64,000 nt of DNA, taken from the NCBI GenBank assembly GCA_944381635.1, contig CALWLY010000001.1, forward strand, positions 213,802-277,801, read 5' to 3'. Every line of letters begins with the position of its first letter. The stretch's first letter is position 1. Source of the stretch: an uncultured Lachnospiraceae bacterium (GTDB taxonomy: Bacteria; Bacillota; Clostridia; Lachnospirales; Lachnospiraceae). This document shows, in pieces, positions 21,959 through 30,734 of the stretch. Made by a program: the position numbers and the translations under genes. The notes under the pieces are model-generated. The model ran no database searches. It was not told where the DNA came from and saw only the letters and a program-made list of their open reading frames with translations.

Positions 21959-23119
21959 ATGAGAAAATATGAACTGATCGTACCCTGCCATTTTGGCCTT
22001 GAAGCGGTATTAAAAAAAGAAATCACAGATCTTGGCTATGACATATCCAAAGTAGAGGATGGAAGAGTCACCTTTTTAGGTGATGAAGAGGCGGTATGCA
22101 GAGCCAATATTTTTTTACGCTCTGCAGAACGTATCCTGATTAAAATCGGTTCTTTTCACGCAGAGACTTTTGAAGAGCTTTTTCAGGGGACCAGAGAGCT
22201 TCCCTGGGAGGATTTTATACCAAAGGATGGAAAATTCTGGGTGGCAAAAGCGGCCAGTGTAAAAAGCAAACTGTTTTCTCCGTCGGATATTCAGTCGATC
22301 ATGAAAAAAGCAATGGTGGAGAGACTGAAAAAAATTTATCATGTCAGCTGGTTTGAGGAAGATGGGGAAAGCTTTCCAATCCGGGTGTTCCTGATGAAGG
22401 ACGAGGTGACGGTAGGCCTTGATACTACGGGAGATTCTCTGCATAAAAGAGGATATCGAAAGCTGACAGCCAAGGCTCCGATTGCAGAAAACCTGGCGGC
22501 AGCTCTTATTATGCTTACCCCTTGGAAGAAAGACAGAATTCTGGTAGACCCGTTTTGCGGAAGCGGTACCTTCCCCATTGAAGCGGCCATGATGGCTGCC
22601 AATATGGCGCCGGGAATGAACCGTGAGTTTACAGCCGAAAAATGGAATCACATCGTTGGGAAAAGAAACTGGTACGATTGCCTGGATGAGGCCAATGAGA
22701 TGGTGGATTTGAGTGTGGAGACGGATATTCAGGGATATGACCTGGATCCGGCCATGGTTTCTATTGCCAGAGAAAACGCCAAACTGGCCGGCGTGGAAAA
22801 ACTCATCCATTTTCAGAGACGTCCGGTCAGTGAATTGAGCCATCCGAAAAAATACGGATTTATCATTACCAATCCTCCTTATGGGGAGAGACTGGAGGAT
22901 AAAAAAGATCTGCCGGCTATTTACACAGCGCTGGGAGAACGTTTCCGCGCTCTGGATTCCTGGTCAATGTATCTGATCACTTCTTATGAAAATACAGAAA
23001 ATGATATCGGAAAAAAGGCAGATAAAAACCGCAAAATTTACAATGGTATGATGAAAACCTATTTTTATCAGTTCCAGGGACCTAAACCGCCTAAAAGAAA
23101 AAGGGAGGAAAGGGAATAA
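21959..23119 (+). CDS. THUMP-domain class I rRNA (guanine-N2)-methyltransferase, RlmL-like
   Basis: 386 residues. An N-terminal ferredoxin-like/THUMP region (about 1-160) is followed by a Rossmann methyltransferase with D-P-F-C-G-S-G-T-F-P-I-E-A, the SAM acidic residue in G-Y-D-L-D-P, and the catalytic N-P-P-Y-G-E-R. The family methylates 23S rRNA guanine. It corresponds to the first half of E. coli RlmL and to B. subtilis YpsC. AGGAG precedes the ATG. Followed by rdgB and a yfcE-like gene on the same strand. Confidence 0.88.
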   Translation: MRKYELIVPCHFGLEAVLKKEITDLGYDISKVEDGRVTFLGDEEAVCRANIFLRSAERILIKIGSFHAETFEELFQGTRELPWEDFIPKDGKFWVAKAASVKSKLFSPSDIQSIMKKAMVERLKKIYHVSWFEEDGESFPIRVFLMKDEVTVGLDTTGDSLHKRGYRKLTAKAPIAENLAAALIMLTPWKKDRILVDPFCGSGTFPIEAAMMAANMAPGMNREFTAEKWNHIVGKRNWYDCLDEANEMVDLSVETDIQGYDLDPAMVSIARENAKLAGVEKLIHFQRRPVSELSHPKKYGFIITNPPYGERLEDKKDLPAIYTALGERFRALDSWSMYLITSYENTENDIGKKADKNRKIYNGMMKTYFYQFQGPKPPKRKREERE

Positions 23120-23164
23120 TCCCACCGGGAGAAAAGATAAGAAAACAGGGAAGAAGGAATGACA

Positions 23165-23761
23165 ATGAGCAGAAAAATTATTTTTGCAACGGGAAACGAA
23201 GATAAAATGAAAGAAATCCGCGCCATATTGGCGGATCTTGATGTGACGCTGCTTTCCATGAAAGAGGCGGGAATCAAGGCAGATATTGTGGAAGACGGAA
23301 CGACTTTTGAGGAAAATGCGGAAATTAAGGCAAAGGCAGTGTCCGCTCTCTGCGGAGAGATTGTTCTGGCAGACGATTCCGGACTGGAAATTGACTATTT
23401 AAATAAGGAGCCGGGAATTTATTCTGCCCGCTATATGGGAGAGGATACTTCCTACCGTATAAAAAATGCAAATCTGATCAGCCGTCTGGAAGGCGTGGAA
23501 AAAGAAAAAAGGACTGCGCGCTTTGTCTGCGCCATTGCGGCGGCATTTCCGGATGGAAGCGTAAAGACGGTTCGGGGTACAATAGAAGGTTATATCGGAT
23601 GGGAAGAGCAGGGAGAAAACGGATTCGGTTACGATCCTATTTTCTATGTGGATGAATATGGCTGCTCAACAGCTGCTCTTCCTCCCGAAGTGAAAAATAA
23701 GATCAGCCACCGGGGAAAGGCTCTTGAACTGATAAAGGAAGAGCTTCAAAAAGTTTTGTAA
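23165..23761 (+). CDS. rdgB: non-canonical purine NTP pyrophosphatase (dITP/XTP, RdgB/HAM1)
   Basis: 198 residues. F-A-T-G-N-E-D-K-M-K-E-I, the metal site L-A-D-D-S-G-L-E-I, and G-F-G-Y-D-P-I-F-Y are all family signatures. It removes deaminated purine nucleotides such as dITP and XTP from the pool. I prefer the second ATG (23165), six bases after AAGAAGGA, over the ATG at 23159. Confidence 0.94.
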   Translation: MSRKIIFATGNEDKMKEIRAILADLDVTLLSMKEAGIKADIVEDGTTFEENAEIKAKAVSALCGEIVLADDSGLEIDYLNKEPGIYSARYMGEDTSYRIKNANLISRLEGVEKEKRTARFVCAIAAAFPDGSVKTVRGTIEGYIGWEEQGENGFGYDPIFYVDEYGCSTAALPPEVKNKISHRGKALELIKEELQKVL

Positions 23762-23852
23762 CAGGCACCGCGAGCAACGGAAAACAAAGGAAAATCAGTG
23801 CACGAAAGACGGTATCATGGAAAAGTGATGCGTAAGAATAAGGGGGCTGTTC

Positions 23853-24332
23853 ATGAGAATTTTAATTGTCAGTGATACACATCGCAGAGAAGAAAACTAT
23901 TTTACCGCAGTAAAAAAGACCCAGCCTCTTGACATGGTCATCCACTGCGGAGATGTGGAAGGAAGCGAGGACTGGATCGAAGCGGCGGCGGATTGTCCGG
24001 TAATCATGGTTGCAGGTAATAACGACTTTTTTTCAACTCTGCCGAGAGAAAAAGAAATTATGATCGGGCCATACAGAGCCTGGGTTACTCACGGACACCA
24101 GTATTGCGTGTCTGTGGGCAGTGAAATCATCAAAGAGGAAGCGTTGGCCAGAGGAGTGGACATCGTCATCTATGGGCATACCCATAAACCGTTGATTGAT
24201 ATAGAAGATAAACTTACAGTGCTCAATCCCGGAAGCATGACTTATCCCAGACAGGACGGCAGGCGGCCTTCCTATATCCTTATGGAGATTGATAAGGATC
24301 ACCAGGCTCATTATCATCTGAATTATCTATAG
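23853..24332 (+). CDS. YfcE/MJ0936-type metallophosphoesterase
   Basis: 159 residues with the calcineurin-like metal motifs D-T-H, H-C-G-D-V, G-N-N-D, T-H-G-H and Y-G-H-T-H. A manganese-dependent phosphodiesterase of broad specificity; the physiological substrate is unknown. The gene order rdgB followed by yfcE is common in Firmicutes. Confidence 0.9.
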   Translation: MRILIVSDTHRREENYFTAVKKTQPLDMVIHCGDVEGSEDWIEAAADCPVIMVAGNNDFFSTLPREKEIMIGPYRAWVTHGHQYCVSVGSEIIKEEALARGVDIVIYGHTHKPLIDIEDKLTVLNPGSMTYPRQDGRRPSYILMEIDKDHQAHYHLNYL

Positions 24333-24436
24333 GATATATAGCGGAAAAAGTCCCTGAACTTCAGGCTTTTTTAAGGACTGACAAAGTAATTGAAAAAGTG
24401 ATGAAAAAAAGTTTTAAAAAAAAGAAAAAATATGTG

Positions 24437-24465
24437 TTGACAAATGTAAGGGGCTCAGATATAAT
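24437..24465 (+). promoter_or_regulatory. consensus promoter of the tRNA array
   Basis: TTGACA (24437-24442), 17-bp spacer, TATAAT (24460-24465), a perfect sigma-A promoter 62 bp before tRNA-Pro. Confidence 0.92.
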
Positions 24466-24526
24466 AACTCTTGCGTCAAGGGTGATGCGCAAAAAGAAAG
24501 CAAGACAAAGCGCAAGAGTTCAACGG

Positions 24527-24601
24527 CGGGGTGTGGCTCAGCTTGGCTAGAGCGCCTGGTTTGGGACCAGGAGGCCGCAGGTTCGAATCCTGTCACCCCG
24601 A
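24527..24601 (+). tRNA. tRNA-Pro (TGG)
   Basis: Acceptor CGGGGTG/CACCCCG, anticodon stem CCTGG/CCAGG with loop TTTGGGA. First of six tRNAs in one transcription unit. Confidence 0.95.
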
Positions 24602-24614
24602 TAGCTTACTACAT

Positions 24615-24685
24615 GCGGGTGTAGTTCAATGGTAGAACACCAGCCTTCCAAGCTGGATACGTGGGTTCGATTCCCATCACCCGCT
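24615..24685 (+). tRNA. tRNA-Gly (TCC)
   Basis: Acceptor GCGGGTG/CACCCGC, anticodon stem CCAGC/GCTGG with loop CTTCCAA. The 81-bp spacer to the next tRNA holds two small hairpins (CACATC-GAAA-GATGTG at 24688, and CAGGTC/GACCTG). Confidence 0.95.
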
Positions 24686-24766
24686 TCACATCGAAAGATG
24701 TGAGCCGGCAGGTCGGACATGTTCCGATAAAGACCTGTTCTTACTACCGGGCGGTACGCCAAATAT

Positions 24767-24840
<74 letters not shown>

Positions 24841-24867
24841 TTGAAATTCTGAGCAATCAGAATTCAT

Positions 24868-24942
24868 GGTGGGTATAGCGCAGTTGGTTAGCGCGCCAGA
24901 TTGTGGCTCTGGAGGCCGAGGGTTCGAATCCCTCTATCCACC
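24868..24942 (+). tRNA. tRNA-His (GTG)
   Basis: Acceptor GTGGGTA/TATCCAC with the extra G at position -1 typical of tRNA-His; anticodon stem CCAGA/TCTGG, loop TTGTGGC. Confidence 0.95.
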
Positions 24943-24947
24943 TTCGT

Positions 24948-25019
24948 TGGGCTATCGCCAAGCGGTAAGGCACAGGACTTTGACTCCTGCATTCGCTGGT
25001 TCGAATCCAGCTAGCCCAG
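24948..25019 (+). tRNA. tRNA-Gln (TTG)
   Basis: Acceptor TGGGCTA/TAGCCCA, anticodon stem CAGGA/TCCTG, loop CTTTGAC. Confidence 0.95.
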
Positions 25020-25024
25020 TTTAT

Positions 25025-25097
25025 GGAGCATTAGCTCAGTCGGTAGAGCACTTGACTTTTAATCAAGTTGTCCGGGGTTCGAATCCCCGATGCTTCA
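25025..25097 (+). tRNA. tRNA-Lys (TTT)
   Basis: Acceptor GGAGCAT/ATGCTTC, anticodon stem CTTGA/TCAAG, loop CTTTTAA. Last of the array. Confidence 0.95.
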
Positions 25098-25110
25098 CTT
25101 AATCAGACAC

Positions 25111-25150
25111 AGCGGAAATCCTTTAGGGAAGAGGATTTCCGCTTTTTTTA
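25111..25150 (+). terminator. terminator of the tRNA array
   Basis: 12-bp perfect stem AGCGGAAATCCT/AGGATTTCCGCT followed by seven T. Confidence 0.92.
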
Positions 25151-25153
25151 TAT

Positions 25154-25301
25154 GATAGGAAACTTCATTTCCTATCGTATAAAAAAAGACGCTCCGCTGT
25201 GAGTGCGCGCTTCAGCGCTCAGACAATCAGAGATTACCTGGAAAATGGTTGCTGACGCAATCGCGCTTCGGCGCGAGTGTGCGCCAGGGCGCATACCTTT
25301 T
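25154..25301 (+). repeat. GC-rich palindromic repeat, copy E, with leading hairpin
   Basis: The hairpin GATAGGAAA...TTTCCTATC (25154-25176) is identical to that of copy B. The core starts GACGCTCCGCTGTGAGTGCG, includes a central CAATCAGAGATTACC, then TGGTTGCTGACGCAAT, and ends GCGCGAGTGTGCGCCAGGGC. Confidence 0.8.
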
Positions 25302-25320
25302 TATTCCATAGAAAAAGCTC

Positions 25321-25371
25321 TTGCAAAAATCGAACATATGTACTATACTTGTAATAAGAACATATGTTTGT
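25321..25371 (+). promoter_or_regulatory. promoter with two LexA (SOS) boxes
   Basis: TTGCAA (25321-25326), a 17-bp spacer and TATACT (25344-25349). CGAACATATGTAC (25331-25343) lies in the spacer and GAACATATGTTTG (25358-25370) near the start of transcription. Both match the Gram-positive SOS box GAAC-N4-GTTC/GTTT. Two boxes on one promoter imply tight repression by LexA until DNA damage. Confidence 0.8.
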
Positions 25372-25386
25372 TTTGGGGAGCAAGGT

Positions 25387-26730
25387 ATGGATTATTATGT
25401 AACACAGGAAATGTCTTTGATGGAAAAGCTGGGAATTTTAGGAGATGCCGCTAAGTATGATGTGGCCTGTACCAGCAGCGGCGTCGACAGAAAAGGGGAT
25501 GGGACTGGCATTGGCAATGCGGTAAAAGCGGGTATCTGCCATAGCTTTTCTGCAGATGGGCGCTGTATGAGCCTTTTGAAGATACTTTTTACCAATGAAT
25601 GTATTTATGACTGCAAGTATTGTATCAATCGACGTTCCAATGATGTGCCCAGAGCCTCCTTTACTCCGGAAGAAGTGTGCAGACTGACGATCGAATTTTA
25701 CAGGAGAAATTATATCGAAGGTCTTTTTTTAAGCTCAGGTATTTTATATAATCCCACGTTTACTATGGAGCTGATTTATCAGACCGTGTATAAGCTGCGG
25801 ACAGAATATCGCTTTCAGGGCTACATTCATATTAAAGCCATACCGGGAGCAGATCCAGAGGTAGTTCAGAAGGCAGGTTTTCTGGTGGACAGAATGAGCA
25901 TTAACTTGGAACTGCCCACAGCAGAGGGATTAAGGAACCTTGCGCCTAACAAGCACAGAAAATCCATACTGACTCCTATGAGGCAGATTCAGACGGGTAT
26001 AACCAGAAATAAGGAAGAGTTGACTGTTTATAAAAAGGCGCCGTCTTTTGTACCGGCAGGACAGTCTACACAGATGATTATCGGAGCCACTCCGGAGAAT
26101 GATTATCAGATTTTATCGGTAGCGCAGGACCTCTATGACAAATTTGATTTAAAAAGAGTTTTCTATTCGGCGTTTGTTCATGTCAACGAAGACAAAGCGC
26201 TTCCCGTACTTCCGGGAGGGCCGCCACTTTTGAGAGAGCACAGGCTTTATCAGGCGGACTGGCTGCTCCGTTATTACAAATTCCGGGCCGATGAACTTTT
26301 AAGTCTGGAAAAACCAAATTTCAATGTGCTTTTGGATCCCAAGGCGGATTGGGCACTGCGGCATCTGGAGCAGTTTCCCGTGGAAATCAACCGGGCAGAT
26401 TACGAGACAATCTTGAGAGTTCCCGGTATCGGCGTGAAGAGTGCAGGGCGGATCATAAGAGCAAGAAGAAACGGAAATCTCGGTTTTGAAGATTTGAAAA
26501 AACTGGGAGTCGTTCTGAAAAGGGCACTTTATTTTATCACCTGCAGCGGACGGATGATGTATAAGACGAAACTGGAGGAAGACTATATTACAAGGAACCT
26601 TCTGGATAAGCGGCAAAAGCTGCCTTTTTCCTCTGACGGGATTACTTACCGGCAGTTGTCTTTGTTTGACGATATGAATTTCGTGCAGGATGCCGGGGAA
26701 GGGATCAAGCCTATTTCTGCTTTGCAGTAA
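25387..26730 (+). CDS. putative DNA modification/repair radical SAM protein (TIGR03916 type)
   Basis: 447 residues. The radical SAM cluster motif C-I-Y-D-C-K-Y-C lies at residues 72-79 (CX3CX2C). The C-terminal third contains a helix-hairpin-helix (V-P-G-I-G-V-K-S-A-G-R-I-I), a nonspecific DNA-binding motif. This architecture matches the family annotated as putative DNA repair radical SAM proteins, which occurs with the partner gene found next. The reaction is not established. The ATG at 25387 follows GGGGAGC. The LexA-type promoter upstream supports a role in DNA damage. Confidence 0.88.
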   Translation: MDYYVTQEMSLMEKLGILGDAAKYDVACTSSGVDRKGDGTGIGNAVKAGICHSFSADGRCMSLLKILFTNECIYDCKYCINRRSNDVPRASFTPEEVCRLTIEFYRRNYIEGLFLSSGILYNPTFTMELIYQTVYKLRTEYRFQGYIHIKAIPGADPEVVQKAGFLVDRMSINLELPTAEGLRNLAPNKHRKSILTPMRQIQTGITRNKEELTVYKKAPSFVPAGQSTQMIIGATPENDYQILSVAQDLYDKFDLKRVFYSAFVHVNEDKALPVLPGGPPLLREHRLYQADWLLRYYKFRADELLSLEKPNFNVLLDPKADWALRHLEQFPVEINRADYETILRVPGIGVKSAGRIIRARRNGNLGFEDLKKLGVVLKRALYFITCSGRMMYKTKLEEDYITRNLLDKRQKLPFSSDGITYRQLSLFDDMNFVQDAGEGIKPISALQ

Positions 26731-26811
26731 CGTAAAAGAAAAGGCAGTCGTCTGTAAGGGAAAAGATTTAAAAAAGGGCTGTTTCAGAGAAAAAGAGGGA
26801 AAACAATAGTT

Positions 26812-27588
26812 ATGGAAGAGATTATCGTTATCTGCGAGGACAGCGAGGATGGGATTTTTACGGCAGTCTACGAGGTATATGCCAGAAAATATCCATTGGA
26901 AACTGTGAGAATTCAGACTGGGGAGGAAGGAAACCTTCGTCTGTTTGCACGTTACGAGAAGATAGCGACAGACCGGGAGAAAGCCGAAAAAGTGCGAAGA
27001 ACCCTGTGGAAACGGTTTGGCGAAGGAGCCTGTGAGGATATCAGTTATGCCTTGAGTACTCAGGATGAGGAAAAGGGACAGGCAGTGTTTGAGACGATAA
27101 GAGAAGGGCTTTCGGGGAAGATAAAGGGGCATCTGATGGACGCTTTGGGGTATTGTGGAATACGGAAAGTCTTTGAGCTGAGTCGGTCTGCACACCATGA
27201 AAAACACAGATGGGAAGAATTTTTGCGTTTTCAGGAAATGGACGGAGGGATTCTGGCAGCCAGAATAAATCCTAAATGTCTCATCCTCCCTTTTCTAATG
27301 CCTCACTTTTCAGATCGTTTTCCGCTGGAAAATTTCCTAATTTACGATACGGTAAGAAATCTTGCAGGAATTCATCCCGCAAAAAAGGAATGGTTTTTGG
27401 TGAGAGAATGTCCGGAGGATATTTTAAACAGTATGATTTTGTCGGAAAAGGAAGCGGAATTGAGAGAAATGTTCGCTTATTTTTGTGAGAAAGCAGCCAT
27501 AGAGAGCCGAAAAAACCGGGATTTACAGCGTCAAATGATGCCATTAAGGTTCCGAGATTTTATGACAGAATTCCAGAAAAATCTCTAA
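26812..27588 (+). CDS. TIGR03915/DUF4130-type putative DNA repair protein
   Basis: 258 residues beginning I-I-V-I-C-E-D-S-E-D-G-I-F-T-A-V-Y. The middle reads R-F-Q-E-M-D-G-G-I-L-A-A-R-I-N-P, then H-F-S-D-R-F-P-L-E-N-F-L-I-Y-D, which are family marks. The family accompanies the radical SAM repair protein encoded 81 bp upstream, sometimes fused to a uracil-DNA-glycosylase domain in other bacteria; no glycosylase domain is visible here. Probably co-transcribed from the SOS promoter. Confidence 0.82.
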   Translation: MEEIIVICEDSEDGIFTAVYEVYARKYPLETVRIQTGEEGNLRLFARYEKIATDREKAEKVRRTLWKRFGEGACEDISYALSTQDEEKGQAVFETIREGLSGKIKGHLMDALGYCGIRKVFELSRSAHHEKHRWEEFLRFQEMDGGILAARINPKCLILPFLMPHFSDRFPLENFLIYDTVRNLAGIHPAKKEWFLVRECPEDILNSMILSEKEAELREMFAYFCEKAAIESRKNRDLQRQMMPLRFRDFMTEFQKNL

Positions 27589-27721
27589 AAATTGAAATGA
27601 CTGTGGTAAAGCGGAAAAGGTGTTTTGTGTTTCTACACAAAAGGAGAACAGAATTTTCGAAAGAAAAGTGCAGAATGAATAGATGCTGGAAAAATGGCAG
27701 ATTTTGCAAAAAAAATGGTGC

Positions 27722-27749
27722 TTTACTTTTTATTTAAATGGTGTATAAT
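27722..27749 (+). promoter_or_regulatory. promoter of the HPr-like gene
   Basis: TTTACT (27722-27727), 16-bp spacer, TATAAT (27744-27749), about 85 bp upstream of the start codon. Confidence 0.65.
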
Positions 27750-27832
27750 GGCATCTGTTACCGAGGAGGTAATATGTAGCAAAGAATACAGAATTTGGGA
27801 AACGTTGTAACGGAAAAGGAAAGGATGATTTT

Positions 27833-28078
27833 ATGTCAAACGTTGTAGGCTTTAACCAGCATAAGATTATGCTCAGACCGGATGAAGTAAAAGATTTTGT
27901 GGCAGCAGCTTCCAAGTGTGATTTTGACGTAGATATTGCATACAATCGCTATGTAGTAGATGCGAAATCAATTGTAGGTGTTTTAGGGTTGGATTTCAGA
28001 AAAGTACTGACCGTAGTCTGCCATGGATATGACAGTGATTTTGAGGCATTATTAAAGAAATTTTCAATTGCTTGCTAA
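27833..28078 (+). CDS. Crh-like HPr-family protein lacking the catalytic histidine
   Basis: 81 residues aligning with HPr over its whole length. The His15 loop G-I-H-A-R-P-A is replaced by K-I-M-L-R-P-D, so Met stands where the phosphorylated His should be. The regulatory serine is kept as Ser46 in A-K-S-I-V-G-V. This is the same arrangement in principle as B. subtilis Crh, which cannot carry phosphate to PTS sugars but acts with CcpA in carbon catabolite repression after HPr kinase acts on Ser46. A Crh-like role is inferred. It has its own promoter and terminator. Confidence 0.82.
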   Translation: MSNVVGFNQHKIMLRPDEVKDFVAAASKCDFDVDIAYNRYVVDAKSIVGVLGLDFRKVLTVVCHGYDSDFEALLKKFSIAC

Positions 28079-28103
28079 TTTTATGCATACACAAAAAGGA
28101 AAG

Positions 28104-28147
28104 AACTGCTTGCAGCTCGATATCGATGGCTGCAGGCAGTTTTTTTA
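28104..28147 (+). terminator. terminator of the HPr-like gene
   Basis: Stem AACTGC-TTGCAGC / GCTGCA-GGCAGTT around TCGATATCGATG, followed by seven T. Confidence 0.88.
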
Positions 28148-28247
28148 TACGATAAAGCGTACTGCGTCAAATATAAAAACTTTGCTGTGCAAAATCCCAA
28201 TAGGAGAGTAGAATGGTATCAGAAGATAAAGAATGGCGGGACGGAAA

Positions 28248-30638
28248 ATGCAGATAAGAATTTCTGTCCGGAATCTGGTAGAATTTCTGCTGCGTTCCGG
28301 AGACATTGATAATAGAAGAAAAACCGGCGGAGAGGACGCCATGGCGGAGGGGAGCAGGATCCACAGAATGATCCAGCGCCGCATGGGTTCGGAATATCAC
28401 CCTGAGGTGAGCCTGAAATTCGCTTATCCGGCAGGAGAATATGAAATTGTAGTGGAGGGAAGGGCGGACGGTATCATAGACGGTCCGGTAACCTGTGTAG
28501 ATGAAATCAAAGGAACCTATCGGGAACTTGAAAAAATGAAGGAACCTGTGGAGGTGCATCTGGCTCAGGCAAAATGTTATGCCTGCATTTATGGCATCCA
28601 GAAGGAAGAAGAACAGATGAAGGTCCGCATGACCTACTGCAATATGGATACGGAGGAAATCCGCTATTTCCAGTACCAATATTCTATGGATGAGTTAAAA
28701 GACTGGTTTTTTGATCTGTTAAAACAGTACAGAAAGTGGTCGGATGAGGAATATTCCTGGAAAAAGTGCAGACAGGATTCCATCAAGAAGCTGGATTTCC
28801 CGTTTGCCTACCGGGAAGGGCAGAAGGAACTGGTCACCTACGTATATCAGACTATTTACCATAAGAGAAAGCTTTTTATTGAAGCGCCTACCGGAGTGGG
28901 AAAGACTATTTCCACAGTGTTTCCGGCAGTGAAAGCTGTGGGAGAGGGACTTGGCGACCGCATTTTTTATCTGACAGCCAAGACGATCACACGCACGGTG
29001 GCGGACAATGCTTTTGAAATTCTGAGGGAAAAAGGGCTGGAATTCAAAACCGTGATGCTCACGGCCAGAGAAAAAATATGCTTTCTGGAGGAACCGGAAT
29101 GCAATCCGGAGGCCTGCCCTTATGCAAAAGGGCATTTTGACCGGATCAATGAGGCAATGTATGATCTTTTGACCCACGAGAAAAATTATGCAAGGGAAAG
29201 GCTGGAAGAGTATGCGAAAAAGCATTGTGTCTGTCCCTTTGAACTTTCCCTGGATATGAGTCTTTTTGCTGACGGCATTATCTGTGATTACAATTATTGT
29301 TTTGACCCTCATGTATATCTGAAAAGATTTTTCGCGGATGGGATCAAGGGCGATTACCTTTTCCTGGTGGATGAGGCCCATAATCTTCTGGAAAGAGGAA
29401 GGCAGATGTACAGTGCCGTGCTTTATAAAGAAGATTTTCTGGAATTAAAGCGGGTGGTGAAGGTTTATGATGCCAGGATGGAAAAACATCTGGAAAAGTG
29501 CAACAGACAGCTTTTAGAGCTGAAGAGAGAATGCGAAAATTATGAAATCGTGGAAATGATAGATCCCTTTGTACAGGCAGTCAACAGACTGTCCGGTGTG
29601 ATGGAGGAATATCTGGAGAACCACGAGGACAGCCCGGTGAGGGAGAAGGTACTGGAGTTTTATTTTGAAGTGTCACACTTTTTGGATATTTATGAAAGAG
29701 TGGACAAACATTATGTCACCTATACACAGTTTGGGGAGGATGGAAAATTCGGACTGAAACTTTTCTGCGTGGACCCTTCGGAAAATCTCAGGGAGTGTAT
29801 GGACAGAGCCAACAGCACGATTTTGTTTTCTGCAACGCTGCTTCCTATTCAATATTATAAGAAACTATTGGGCGGAAAAGCGGAAGATTATGAAGTTTAC
29901 GCAAAGTCAACGTTTCAGCCGGAAAAGAAAGGACTTTTTATCGCCAGAGATGTGACAAGCCGTTACAGCAGGCGCTCGGATATGGAATATTACAGGATTG
30001 CCTCCTACATCCATGAAATTACAAGAATGAGGCAGGGAAATTATATGGTATTTTTCCCTTCACACGCTTTTCTCCAGAATGTTTACGATCTTTACGAGGA
30101 ATATTTTCTGAATCCGGAACTGGAAGAATGTATTTTGCAGGAGGAGAGAATGGGAGAGCAGGAAAGAGAAATCTTTCTCAATCGCTTTATGGGAAACGAA
30201 GACTGCGATCTTGCCTCAGTAATTCATATGGATATTGAAATAGAAGAGGAAAAGAGTCTGATTGGCTTTTGCGTGATGGGCGGAATTTTCAGCGAAGGTA
30301 TTGATTTGAAAAATGACAGCCTGATCGGAGCCATCATTGTGGGAACCGGTATTCCTCAGGTGTGCAACGAAAGGGAAATTCTGAAAAACTATTTCAACGA
30401 GGCAGGGGAGAACGGATTTGATTACGCATACCGTTATCCGGGGATGAACAAAGTGCTTCAGGCAGCAGGACGGGTGATTCGAACAGCGGAGGACGTGGGT
30501 GTGGTAGCACTTTTGGACGAGCGGTTCTGCGGCAGGGATTATCAGAGAATGTTTCCCAGAGAATGGGAGAGTTTTGAGCTTGTTACCGGAAAAGAGGTGG
30601 CAAAAAGAGTGGAGCGATTCTGGAATGAGTGGCTGTGA
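28248..30638 (+). CDS. PD-(D/E)XK nuclease fused to a DinG/Rad3-type (XPD-like) DNA helicase
   Basis: 796 residues. Residues 1-170 form a RecB/Cas4-like nuclease domain (E-G-R-A-D-G-I-I-D, V-D-E-I-K-G-T with the E-x-K, and Q-A-K-C-Y-A). From about 180 on there is an SF2 helicase: Walker A A-P-T-G-V-G-K-T, cysteines C-F-L-E-E-P-E-C / C-P-Y / C-V-C-P-F that can hold a 4Fe-4S cluster, D-E-A-H, S-A-T-L-L, and motif VI Q-A-A-G-R-V-I-R. A damage or replication-repair role is inferred. The ATG at 28248 gives the usual I-R-I-S-V-R-N-L-V-E-F start; an in-frame ATG at 28233 is possible. A 14-codon frame with a better ribosome site overlaps this start. Confidence 0.85.
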   Translation: MQIRISVRNLVEFLLRSGDIDNRRKTGGEDAMAEGSRIHRMIQRRMGSEYHPEVSLKFAYPAGEYEIVVEGRADGIIDGPVTCVDEIKGTYRELEKMKEPVEVHLAQAKCYACIYGIQKEEEQMKVRMTYCNMDTEEIRYFQYQYSMDELKDWFFDLLKQYRKWSDEEYSWKKCRQDSIKKLDFPFAYREGQKELVTYVYQTIYHKRKLFIEAPTGVGKTISTVFPAVKAVGEGLGDRIFYLTAKTITRTVADNAFEILREKGLEFKTVMLTAREKICFLEEPECNPEACPYAKGHFDRINEAMYDLLTHEKNYARERLEEYAKKHCVCPFELSLDMSLFADGIICDYNYCFDPHVYLKRFFADGIKGDYLFLVDEAHNLLERGRQMYSAVLYKEDFLELKRVVKVYDARMEKHLEKCNRQLLELKRECENYEIVEMIDPFVQAVNRLSGVMEEYLENHEDSPVREKVLEFYFEVSHFLDIYERVDKHYVTYTQFGEDGKFGLKLFCVDPSENLRECMDRANSTILFSATLLPIQYYKKLLGGKAEDYEVYAKSTFQPEKKGLFIARDVTSRYSRRSDMEYYRIASYIHEITRMRQGNYMVFFPSHAFLQNVYDLYEEYFLNPELEECILQEERMGEQEREIFLNRFMGNEDCDLASVIHMDIEIEEEKSLIGFCVMGGIFSEGIDLKNDSLIGAIIVGTGIPQVCNEREILKNYFNEAGENGFDYAYRYPGMNKVLQAAGRVIRTAEDVGVVALLDERFCGRDYQRMFPREWESFELVTGKEVAKRVERFWNEWL

Positions 30639-30666
30639 AAAAATTTCGCTCTGCCGGATTTGTAGT

Positions 30667-30722
30667 CTGCGGCGGGGAGCTTAGAGAAAGGAAATTTCTA
30701 AGCTCCCCGCCGCAGTGTGTTT
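30667..30722. terminator. strong bidirectional terminator
   Basis: 19-bp perfect stem (30667-30685 with 30697-30715, C-T-G-C-G-G-C-G-G-G-G-A-G at its base) between the convergent helicase and endonuclease IV genes, followed by GTGTGTTTTA. Confidence 0.8.
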
Positions 30723-30734
30723 TATCGGTTTATT

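Noticed and set aside
24866..25102. 78-codon open frame across the tRNA array
   Set aside because: It is the translation of tRNA-His, tRNA-Gln and tRNA-Lys genes.
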